From the NCBI GenBank assembly GCA_964446775.1, contig CAYURA010000027.1, positions 1 through 13,196 on the forward strand: a DNA stretch of 13,196 bases, in the 5' to 3' direction. A program made the translations under genes and the position numbers. This stretch comes from GCA-002841655 sp964446775. GTDB taxonomy: Bacteria > Patescibacteriota > Patescibacteriia > Patescibacteriales > UBA12465. Each line of letters begins with the position of its first letter. Position 1 is the stretch's first letter. A model generated the notes under the pieces. It saw nothing but the letters and a program-made list of their open reading frames with translations. It did not search any database and was not told where the DNA came from. Shown here in pieces: positions 1 through 5,804 of this stretch.

Positions 1-118
1 CAAAGAATTAAGATTAAATAATTAATATATTTTCTCAAGTATGACATTTCTATTGGTAATTGACATATCATTTTTCAAGGGTGGCTTAACTTAGGAATTA
101 GTTATACAATATTGTTAT

Positions 119-1300
119 ATGTATCAAGGACTACCACTAGCGGCCTATTTGCGGCCCAAAAAAATTGAAGATGTTTTAGGTCAGCGCCATATTCTTAAAA
201 GTGGAGCCTGGTTAGTTGAAGCTATTAAAAATGACCGGATACCCCCATTAATTCTTTGGGGCCCTCCTGGGTCAGGCAAGACTAGTCTAGCCACTCTGAT
301 TGCTAAAGAAACAAAATCAGAATTTCTTGAGTTAGGAGCAACTGAGAGTGGAGTTAAGGATTTAAAAAAGATCGTTGAGCAAGCTCGATCTGGTAGACGT
401 TTAGGTTTAAAGACAATTCTTTTTATTGATGAAATTCATCGTTGGAATAAAATACAGCAAGATGCACTTTTACCACATGTTGAAAATGGTCTGATTACCC
501 TTATTGGTGCTACAACTGAAAATCCTAGTTTTTCTCTTAATAGTGCTTTATTATCTCGTTTAAGGGTGGTGTCTTTAGAGGCATTAAATGAATCAGACTT
601 AATGATTATTGCTTCTCGAGCGATTAAAACTTTAAAAGCTGAGGCAAGCAAAGATGTTTTAAGATTAGTCGCTCGTCTAGCTAATGGTGATGCTAGAAAA
701 GCAATTGGTTTAATCGAAACAGCAGCAGCTGATAATAAAAAGATTGATATCAGTCTATTAAAAGAAATAATAAATAAACCTAATCTAGTTTATGATAAAA
801 ACGGGGAAGAGCACTACAACCTTATTTCTGCTCTTCATAAGTCAATGAGAGGGGGCCAGGCAGATGCGTCAATATATTATTTAGCTAGAATGTTAGAAGC
901 TGGCGAAGACCCACTTTATATTGCTCGACGCTTGATACGTTTTGCTAGCGAGGATATTGGCTTAGCTAATAATAGCGCATTAATGATCGCCATTTCTTCA
1001 TATGATGCTTGTCAGCGAATCGGTCTGCCAGAATGTGGAGTTAATTTAGCTCAAGCTGTTTCTTATTTAGCTAAATCAAAAAAAAGCATCGCTGTCTATC
1101 AAGCCTATAATGAAGCAATCGCTGAAGTAAGGCAAAGCGGTAATTTGGCAATACCATTACATTTAAGAAATGCCCCAACTCAATTAATGAAAGACTTAGC
1201 TTATGGCAAGAATTATAAATATAGCCCTTTAGTTGATGATAGTGGTCAAGAATATTTACCAGATAAGTTAAAGGGAAAAAAATTTCTAAATTCTCTTTAA
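119..1300 (+). CDS. rarA: Replication-associated recombination protein A (RarA/MgsA), AAA+ ATPase
   Basis: RarA-family proteins are clamp-loader-like AAA+ ATPases acting at stalled or gapped replication forks. Visible motifs are Walker A GPPGSGKT (residues 48-55), Walker B with FIDEIHR (102-108), sensor 1 around TLIGATTENPSF (127-138), the arginine-finger segment LLSRLR (144-149) and sensor 2 GDARKAI (190-196). The C-terminal MgsA tetramerisation region follows, with HYNLISALHKSMRG (232-245) and EDPLYIARRLIRFASEDIG (263-281). The 393 residues cover the whole family architecture, slightly shorter than the usual 410-450. The ATG is the only sensible start and has no Shine-Dalgarno sequence. A -10-like TACAAT (105-110) ends 8 nt before it, hinting at a leaderless mRNA, though no good -35 is seen. 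Its last 15 bp overlap the 3' end of the convergent response-regulator gene. The family assignment is secure; the fork-repair role is known from relatives. Confidence 0.96.
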   Translation: MYQGLPLAAYLRPKKIEDVLGQRHILKSGAWLVEAIKNDRIPPLILWGPPGSGKTSLATLIAKETKSEFLELGATESGVKDLKKIVEQARSGRRLGLKTILFIDEIHRWNKIQQDALLPHVENGLITLIGATTENPSFSLNSALLSRLRVVSLEALNESDLMIIASRAIKTLKAEASKDVLRLVARLANGDARKAIGLIETAAADNKKIDISLLKEIINKPNLVYDKNGEEHYNLISALHKSMRGGQADASIYYLARMLEAGEDPLYIARRLIRFASEDIGLANNSALMIAISSYDACQRIGLPECGVNLAQAVSYLAKSKKSIAVYQAYNEAIAEVRQSGNLAIPLHLRNAPTQLMKDLAYGKNYKYSPLVDDSGQEYLPDKLKGKKFLNSL

Positions 1301-1963
1301 ACCAAATTTATAGCCACGACCAGCGAAAGTATGGATATAATCCGTTTCTCCAAATTTATTTAATTTTTTTCTTAGGCTCATAATGTGTGCTTCAATGGTA
1401 TTAGAAAAGGGGTCGGCATTATTCTCCCAAACATTTTCCATAATTTGACTACGAGAGAGGATTTCATTTTGGTGACGAAAAAATAAATCTAGCAAAGCAT
1501 ACTCTTTGGTAGTCAAATATATGTGTCTTCCAGCTCTAAGTGCTACTTGTCTCTTGCAGTCAAGTTGCATATTACCGAGACGTGGTTTACGATGTTTAAT
1601 TAATTGTGGGCGTCTGAGTAAAGCCTCCACTCGCCAGAGAAATTCTTCTAATAGGAAGGGTTTGGTCAAATAATCATCAGCTCCATTTTTAAACATTTTT
1701 CTTTTTTTCTCTAATTCACCATTAATAGTTAGAGCTAAAACTGCTGATTTATTACCTTCTTGACGGATTTCTTTAAGAATCTCTAAACCATTTTTTTCTG
1801 GCAAGTTATAGTCTAAAACAATTAAATCATAATGATTGCTGCGGGCCAACATCGACCCCTGATTACCATTTTCAGCTGAATCAATGGTATGGCCCAAACT
1901 TTTGAGGGCATTTTTTAGGAAAGAGGTGATGTCTCTTTCATCATCAATGATAAGAATTTTCAT
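1286..1963 (-). CDS. OmpR/PhoB-family two-component response regulator (orphan)
   Basis: This is a DNA-binding transcriptional regulator controlled by phosphorylation. The receiver domain (1-115) has the acidic pair D7/D8, phosphoacceptor D51 in VLDYNLPEKNG, switch residue T79 and K101 in LTKPF, so it should be phosphorylatable. The winged-helix effector domain (128-222) has TTKEYALL (151-158), LSRSQIMENVW (169-179), the recognition helix SNTIEAHIMSLRKKL (187-201) and the terminal GRGYKF (215-220). Length (225 aa) is normal. No sensor kinase gene lies in this window, so the partner and signal are unknown. The gene is convergent with rarA (15-bp overlap) and divergent from hisS across 157 bp. 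No Shine-Dalgarno sequence precedes the ATG. Which genes it controls cannot be told from the sequence. Confidence 0.94.
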   Translation of the reverse strand: MKILIIDDERDITSFLKNALKSLGHTIDSAENGNQGSMLARSNHYDLIVLDYNLPEKNGLEILKEIRQEGNKSAVLALTINGELEKKRKMFKNGADDYLTKPFLLEEFLWRVEALLRRPQLIKHRKPRLGNMQLDCKRQVALRAGRHIYLTTKEYALLDLFFRHQNEILSRSQIMENVWENNADPFSNTIEAHIMSLRKKLNKFGETDYIHTFAGRGYKFGLKRI

Positions 1964-2002
1964 ACTTTTTAGAGATTAAGCTCACTAGTTTGGAGCCTTA
2001 AT

Positions 2003-2008
2003 ATTATA
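2003..2008 (-). promoter_or_regulatory. Candidate -10 element for the response-regulator gene
   Basis: Read on the minus strand this is a perfect TATAAT, 39 nt upstream of the regulator's ATG. Only weak -35 candidates lie upstream (for example ACTTAA at 17-bp spacing), so this is a plausible promoter rather than a clear one. It faces away from the hisS promoters in the same intergenic region. Confidence 0.4.
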
Positions 2009-2012
2009 TCCT

Positions 2013-2024
2013 ATCATTGATAAG
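2013..2024. repeat. Near-palindromic ATCAWTGATAAG element between divergent promoters (copy also at 1943-1954)
   Basis: ATCATTGATAAG at 2013-2024 lies between the divergent -10 elements and sits inside an 11-bp inverted repeat TATCA-T-TGATA (2012-2022). The same 12-mer with one change (ATCAATGATAAG) occurs at 1943-1954, in the regulator's first codons. The second copy encodes the conserved I-I-D-D stretch and may be chance. An autoregulatory operator is possible but unproven. Confidence 0.25.
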
Positions 2025-2098
2025 CTTAAGTTAAAGGTATAATAAAGAATATTTAAATAAGTAAATTATTAGACAATTCTAATCTAATTATTTATAAT
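2017..2098 (+). promoter_or_regulatory. Candidate hisS promoters (two tandem -35/-10 pairs)
   Basis: Two sigma70-like pairs point towards hisS. The first is TTGATA (2017-2022) with TATAAT (2038-2043) at a short 15-bp spacing. The second is TTAGAC (2069-2074) with TATAAT (2093-2098) at 18 bp. The second would start transcription about 15 nt before the hisS ATG, giving a very short leader without a ribosome binding site. Both -10 elements match consensus but the -35 elements are imperfect. Confidence 0.5.
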
Positions 2099-2120
2099 AT
2101 AGGCATAAATCATCTAAAAT

Positions 2121-3398
2121 ATGACTAAAAATTTTTTGAGCAATCAAGCTCCAAAAGGTACCACAGATTGGTTGCCAGAGGAATTACGAATAAGGCAATA
2201 TATTTTTTCTACTTGGCGTAAAATTTGTTTGAGTTACGGTTTTGAAGAGTACTTAACACCATTGGTGGAGTCTTCTGAAATATATAGAGCTAAGTCTGGT
2301 GAAGAGGTTGGAGGTAAAGAGCTAGTCTCCTTTCACGACCTTGGGGGTAGGGAGTTATCAATTAGACCAGAAATGACACCCTCAGTGACTCGCTTGGTAA
2401 CAAAAATATATGCTTCTAGCCCTAAACCAATAAAATTTTTTTCGATCGCTAATTTTATGCGACAGGAGAAACCACAACGGGGGAGGAATAGAGAATTTTG
2501 GCAACTTAATTGTGATATTTTTGGCAGCCCTTCTCTATTAGCTGATTTAGAGATAATGCAATTATCACTTGATATTATGCACGCTTTTGGAGCACCAGAA
2601 AATTCATTTACTTTGCGGATTAATAGTCGTAAATTTTTGGATAATCTATTATTAGAGCTAGATATAAATATAAAAGATAAAAACAAGATTTTTAGAATAA
2701 TGGATAAATATAGTAAATTAAACGAAGATAATTTTTTAAAGAGCCTAAATGAACTGGGAGTAGACAAGCAAAAAGCTAAATTATTATGCCTATTTATGAA
2801 GGATGGGCAATTAGAGAGCCTCAAGATTAATTTGACAGCTAATAAGGAGTTGTTAATAGCTAAAGAGGAAATAGATTTCATTTTAAATCAATTGACAGGC
2901 TTAGGCTATAAGCAGGCTATTTTTGATCCAACTCTGATTCGGGGCTTTGATTATTACGATTCTTTGGTCTTTGAAGTCTTTGATAATCATCCAGATAATC
3001 AACGCGCTCTATTTGGTGGCGGTCGCTATAATGGCTTAGCAGAAATATTTGGTGGTGAATCCTTTCCAGCTGTTGGTGCGGCTCCTGGCGATGAGACCAC
3101 GAAATTATTTCTTGAAACTTGGCAGCTTCTTCCAGTTTTCATTGATCAAAGATATTATTTGCCATTATTAAGTTCTAAATTAATTCCTGATTGGCAAAAA
3201 TTAGCGCTTAGTTTGCGTCAGGAAGGGAAGGAAATTTTGCAAGCTTTTGAAGTGCAGAAAGCTCGCAAGGCATTAGAATTTGCTAACAAACAAGGAATAG
3301 GGCAAGTGGTCATTTTTGGTGAAGATGAGAATACACAGAAAATTTATAAAATAAAAGACATGAAAACTGGCGAGGAAACCAGCTATAGATTGCAGTAG
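2121..3398 (+). CDS. hisS: Histidyl-tRNA synthetase (variant motif 3 type)
   Basis: This enzyme charges tRNA-His with histidine in the cytoplasm. It is a class II synthetase: the N-terminal APKGTTDWLPEE (10-21), the TPLVE strand (46-50) and RPEMTPSVTRL (82-92) come first. Motif 2 follows as FMRQEKPQRGRNREFWQ (112-128) with R114 and E116. The histidine-specific LIRGFDYYDS (272-281) carries R274, and FGGGRYNGL (298-306) is intact. The C-terminal anticodon-binding domain spans about 340-425, including ALEFANKQGIGQVVIFG. Length (425 aa) is normal. Motif 3 reads AVGAAPGDETTKLF (317-330), where the common form is GxxxGLERL, so the usual arginine is T326; a GD-type motif 3 is known to me from some bacterial HisRS subfamilies. 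There is no Shine-Dalgarno sequence. The gene is convergent with rnhB, with 9 bp between stop codons. Confidence 0.96.
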   Translation: MTKNFLSNQAPKGTTDWLPEELRIRQYIFSTWRKICLSYGFEEYLTPLVESSEIYRAKSGEEVGGKELVSFHDLGGRELSIRPEMTPSVTRLVTKIYASSPKPIKFFSIANFMRQEKPQRGRNREFWQLNCDIFGSPSLLADLEIMQLSLDIMHAFGAPENSFTLRINSRKFLDNLLLELDINIKDKNKIFRIMDKYSKLNEDNFLKSLNELGVDKQKAKLLCLFMKDGQLESLKINLTANKELLIAKEEIDFILNQLTGLGYKQAIFDPTLIRGFDYYDSLVFEVFDNHPDNQRALFGGGRYNGLAEIFGGESFPAVGAAPGDETTKLFLETWQLLPVFIDQRYYLPLLSSKLIPDWQKLALSLRQEGKEILQAFEVQKARKALEFANKQGIGQVVIFGEDENTQKIYKIKDMKTGEETSYRLQ

Positions 3399-3407
3399 TT
3401 AATTAAT

Positions 3408-4034
3408 TTATATTTTTTTCTTTTTGCTAAATGGAGCAAAACTTAGGCGATGTATTGGGCAAGGACCAAATTCGTTAATTTTGCTAAGGTGTAATTTTGT
3501 ACCATAGCCTTTATGTTTTATAAATTCATATTGAGGATATTTTTTATCAGCTTCCAACATTAACCAATCCCGGCTAACCTTAGCAATAATAGATGCGGCG
3601 GCGATAAGAAAAATTTTTGCATCACCATTAATAATCGCTTTTTGCTCTTGTTTTAATCCAGGAATTTTTAGGTTACCATCAACTAAAACATAATCAATAT
3701 TCCTTTTTGTTTTTTTAGCTGCACTTTTCATGGCGATAAAAGTTGCTTGTAAAATATTAACTTGATCAATAACTTTGTTACTCACCACTCCTATTTCAAT
3801 TGCTAAAGTTTTTTCTTTAATAATCTTAAATAACAACTCTCTTTTTTTAGCACTTAATTTTTTTGAGTCATTTATGAGTTTTAATTCTTCACAATCAATT
3901 TTAAAATTATTATCAATTAGCACACAAGCAGCTACTACGGGGCCCGCTAAAGGTCCGCGGCCAGCTTCATCTATACCAGCAATAATTTTTGCACCTTGAT
4001 TAAATAATTCTTTTTCTAATTTGAGTTTAAACAT
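3408..4034 (-). CDS. rnhB: Ribonuclease HII
   Basis: RNase HII cuts the RNA strand of RNA-DNA hybrids and removes single ribonucleotides misincorporated into DNA. The acidic active site is complete: D22 and E23 in AGIDEAGRGPLAGPV (19-33), D119 in LVDGN, and D138 in INGDAK. The flanking ASIIAKVSRD (147-156) and the substrate-sensing region HKGYGTKLH (174-182) are also typical. Length (208 aa) is that of a single-domain bacterial enzyme without extension. The C-terminus ends in a short lysine run, KKKKI. The gene stands alone on the minus strand with its own strong promoter immediately before the ATG (4043-4071). No Shine-Dalgarno sequence is present, so translation is probably leaderless. Confidence 0.96.
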   Translation of the reverse strand: MFKLKLEKELFNQGAKIIAGIDEAGRGPLAGPVVAACVLIDNNFKIDCEELKLINDSKKLSAKKRELLFKIIKEKTLAIEIGVVSNKVIDQVNILQATFIAMKSAAKKTKRNIDYVLVDGNLKIPGLKQEQKAIINGDAKIFLIAAASIIAKVSRDWLMLEADKKYPQYEFIKHKGYGTKLHLSKINEFGPCPIHRLSFAPFSKKKKI

Positions 4035-4042
4035 ATATTTTT

Positions 4043-4071
4043 ATTATAGTCAACTTACCAATTGTTTACAA
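4043..4071 (-). promoter_or_regulatory. rnhB promoter placed for a near-leaderless transcript
   Basis: On the minus strand, TTGTAA (4066-4071) and TATAAT (4043-4048) are separated by exactly 17 bp. Only 8 nt lie between the -10 and the rnhB ATG at 4034, so transcription should begin within a few bases of the start codon. Confidence 0.65.
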
Positions 4072-4090
4072 ATTATGTGCCAAACTAGGT

Positions 4091-4118
4091 TTGTAATTTT
4101 TTAAATTAGTTATAGTAT
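4091..4118 (+). promoter_or_regulatory. Candidate promoter for the hairpin-rich RNA segment
   Basis: TTGTAA (4091-4096) and TAGTAT (4113-4118) are 16 bp apart on the plus strand, immediately upstream of the structured segment at 4123-4240. An overlapping TATAGT (4111-4116) is an alternative -10. The match is moderate. It is back-to-back with the rnhB promoter. Confidence 0.35.
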
Positions 4119-4122
4119 TTAC

Positions 4123-4240
4123 AAGCTATTTCTCGGACGACGGGATTAGTAGACGTGTTAGCTTCAAACACTGTTTTTTTAAGAAGGTGGGGGAAAGCCC
4201 CCTTCAGCAAGCTTTATTAGCTTTCAAGCTAGATTTTTTG
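4123..4240 (+). ncRNA. Candidate structured small RNA or leader attenuator, family not recognised
   Basis: This segment is more GC-rich than its surroundings, has no convincing reading frame and is full of pairing. Hairpin A is TCTCG-GACGA-CGGGA (4131-4145, one G-U pair). Hairpin B, GTGTT/AACAC with loop AGCTTCA (4155-4171), is followed by seven T (4174-4180), like an intrinsic terminator. Hairpin C (4183-4205) pairs GAAGG and GGG with CCC and CCTTC around a GGAAAG loop. Hairpin D, TAGCT-TTCA-AGCTA (4218-4231), is followed by six T (4234-4239), a second terminator. The 5' AAGCTA (4123-4128) is complementary to both TAGCTT copies (4159-4164, 4218-4223), so alternative folds are possible. It may be a free RNA of about 115 nt or a leader controlling the operon at 4311. 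T runs follow hairpins only on the plus strand, which sets the orientation. It matches no RNA family I know. Confidence 0.42.
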
Positions 4241-4310
4241 ATATATTATGCTAAGATATAAAAGTATTAAGCAAATTAATTTTAAATAAATAGTAATTAA
4301 CGATAAGAAT

Positions 4311-4958
4311 ATGAAGAATAATTATTTTATATTAATAATTTTAATAATTGTTATAGCAACAGCTTTTATTCTAAAGATTTTTGGTCCATCTAATCGTTGG
4401 ATTTGTCAAAATGGTGAATGGGTCAAGCTAGGTAGACCAAAAACTGAAAAACCTGTAGGTGATTGTTATGACCCCACTTCTATGCACAAAGAAATGATGG
4501 AATTGGAAGCCCTTTATAAGGAGATGGAAAAAGATAATAATAAAGAAAATATATCGATAGACTCAGTCCTTGGTCCTAATAATGAGTTGAAAGACATCGA
4601 AGAAAAACTGGAAGCGGATTCATCTAGCGACTCTAAAAACTCTCCAATCCTATTATCAGCTCCGATGCCTAGCGAGATAATTAATAGTCCTTATCAATTA
4701 AGGGGTTTCGCGCCAGGTAATTGGTATTTTGAGGCCAGTTTTCCAATTATTCTTAAGTCAGAAGATGGATTTGTTATTGCTGAGACCTATGCTCAAGCCC
4801 AGTCAGATTGGATGACGTCAGAGATGGTGCCTTTTATAGCTGAATTAAATTATATAATTGATTCTCCTCAAGAAGCAATGCTTATTTTTAAAAAGGACAA
4901 TCCTTCTGGGCTACCAGAAAATGATTCTGAGTCCTTATATGAAGTTAGACTTAATTAA
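4311..4958 (+). CDS. Membrane-anchored protein with C-terminal Gmad2 (immunoglobulin-like) domain
   Basis: The N-terminus is a single hydrophobic segment (about 5-23), an uncleaved anchor or signal peptide without a lipobox, so the rest should lie outside the membrane. Next comes RWICQNGEWVKLG (29-41) with a second cysteine at C52, a CxNGxW-type element seen in CPR surface proteins. An acidic, serine-rich linker follows (about 60-115). The C-terminal part (about 124-214) resembles the Gmad2 immunoglobulin-like domain: INSPYQLRGFAPGNWYFEASF, QSDWMTSEMVPF and KKDNPSGLPEN are its typical landmarks. Gmad2 was named from spore-germination-associated proteins, but here a general cell-surface role is more likely; the ligand is unknown. 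It is the first gene of an operon with the next gene 15 bp downstream. The start has no clear ribosome binding site. Confidence 0.75.
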   Translation: MKNNYFILIILIIVIATAFILKIFGPSNRWICQNGEWVKLGRPKTEKPVGDCYDPTSMHKEMMELEALYKEMEKDNNKENISIDSVLGPNNELKDIEEKLEADSSSDSKNSPILLSAPMPSEIINSPYQLRGFAPGNWYFEASFPIILKSEDGFVIAETYAQAQSDWMTSEMVPFIAELNYIIDSPQEAMLIFKKDNPSGLPENDSESLYEVRLN

Positions 4959-4973
4959 TTTAATTTTGATGTT

Positions 4974-5795
4974 ATGAGTAAAATTGAATATATAAATGTT
5001 AAGCCTGGTGATGTAATTGAATTGCCAGAAAGAAAAAAACCTGAGCGTCTTAATGTAGAAAAATTATTAGAGATATGTAGACGTTTATTAGAAAAAAGAA
5101 GTAAGGAGTATAATAATTATGGAGCTTCAGACTGGTTGGATAAAGAATGTAGAATTGAGATGTTAAGTCACCCAGTTTACTCAGAGTCTGATTCTGAGCT
5201 AATTAAAGCCCAGAATGAGGCTTATGCTGCGCAGTTCAAGCAGTCGGTTTCTCAATGGGAAAAGAGAAGAGAGACTAATCCAGCTAATTTAACTGAATTG
5301 GCTTTAACTTTAATGCTTCAAAAAATTCTTCCTGATAGATTTTTAGTTGTAAATGCCAGTACTTGTGATGACCGTGAGAATGGTGTTGATAATTTAATTT
5401 TAGATAGGCAAACAGGTAATGTCGTTTGTGGTATTGACGAGGTAATTGAGCGAAGTTACTATGAGGGCCCAAGTAAAAAAGCAGAAAAAATACAACAAAA
5501 AATGGTTAAAGGCGGATTTCAGGTTAAATATGGTGCAAGATTTAAAGATGGCAATTTAAGCTTAGAGAGTTTAAAAAATGTTCCTGCTTTTTATCTATCG
5601 TTAAACAAAGAAGATTTAGTAAAATTATCAGGATGTCTCGAATCTGAAGAAATTACAAAAGAAGAGCAGGACTTATTTCAGAGCTTAAAAGACTCTTTAT
5701 TAACACAAGTTAGTTCTTACGAAAAATTACCATTAAGCGAACCTTTGCAGGAAAACATTAAAATATTTAAAAATTTTTTATCATCACGGGTTTGA
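4974..5795 (+). CDS. Conserved hypothetical protein, possibly nuclease-like fold
   Basis: Function is not recognised. The 273-aa product is soluble and charged, with no signal peptide or membrane segment. The N-terminal half is helical and rich in K, E and R (25-100). The central part looks most conserved: NLTELALTLMLQKILPDR (105-122), then VVNASTCDDRENGVDNLILD (125-144) and GNVVCGIDEVIE (148-159). The order of E108, D139 and the D155-E156 strand resembles the PD-(D/E)XK nuclease core, but the expected catalytic lysine is missing. It could therefore be a degenerate or unrelated alpha/beta fold. I recall similar NGVDN...DEV proteins as hypotheticals in CPR genomes, which is memory and not a search. 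It lies 15 bp after the Gmad2 gene and 9 bp before cysS, so it is almost certainly co-transcribed with them. Confidence 0.75.
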   Translation: MSKIEYINVKPGDVIELPERKKPERLNVEKLLEICRRLLEKRSKEYNNYGASDWLDKECRIEMLSHPVYSESDSELIKAQNEAYAAQFKQSVSQWEKRRETNPANLTELALTLMLQKILPDRFLVVNASTCDDRENGVDNLILDRQTGNVVCGIDEVIERSYYEGPSKKAEKIQQKMVKGGFQVKYGARFKDGNLSLESLKNVPAFYLSLNKEDLVKLSGCLESEEITKEEQDLFQSLKDSLLTQVSSYEKLPLSEPLQENIKIFKNFLSSRV

Positions 5796-5804
5796 ACATA
5801 TCAT

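Noticed and set aside
1..118. Promoter for rarA with TTGACA at 60-65
   Set aside because: The -35-like hexamer is 39 bp from the TACAAT at 105-110, far beyond usable spacing, and no -10 lies 16-18 bp downstream of it.
2333..2881. 182-codon open frame on the minus strand
   Set aside because: It lies entirely inside hisS, whose motifs are clear. The translation is serine-, leucine- and isoleucine-rich with no family features, as expected for an antisense shadow.
4131..4145. ACGA-containing loop suggesting a mini-ykkC (guanidine-II) riboswitch
   Set aside because: That class needs two similar hairpins with ACGR loops closed by strong stems. Only one such loop exists and the neighbouring hairpins have other loops.
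4134..4148. Resemblance of CGGACGACGGGATTA to the 5' region of tmRNA
   Set aside because: A tmRNA would span about 350 nt with a tRNA-like acceptor and T arm and an encoded tag; none of these is present before the terminator at 4240.
4035..5804. T-box leader for the cysS operon
   Set aside because: No T-box consensus (GGTGGNACCGCG-like) or specifier stem is visible, and cysS is the third gene, far from the leader.
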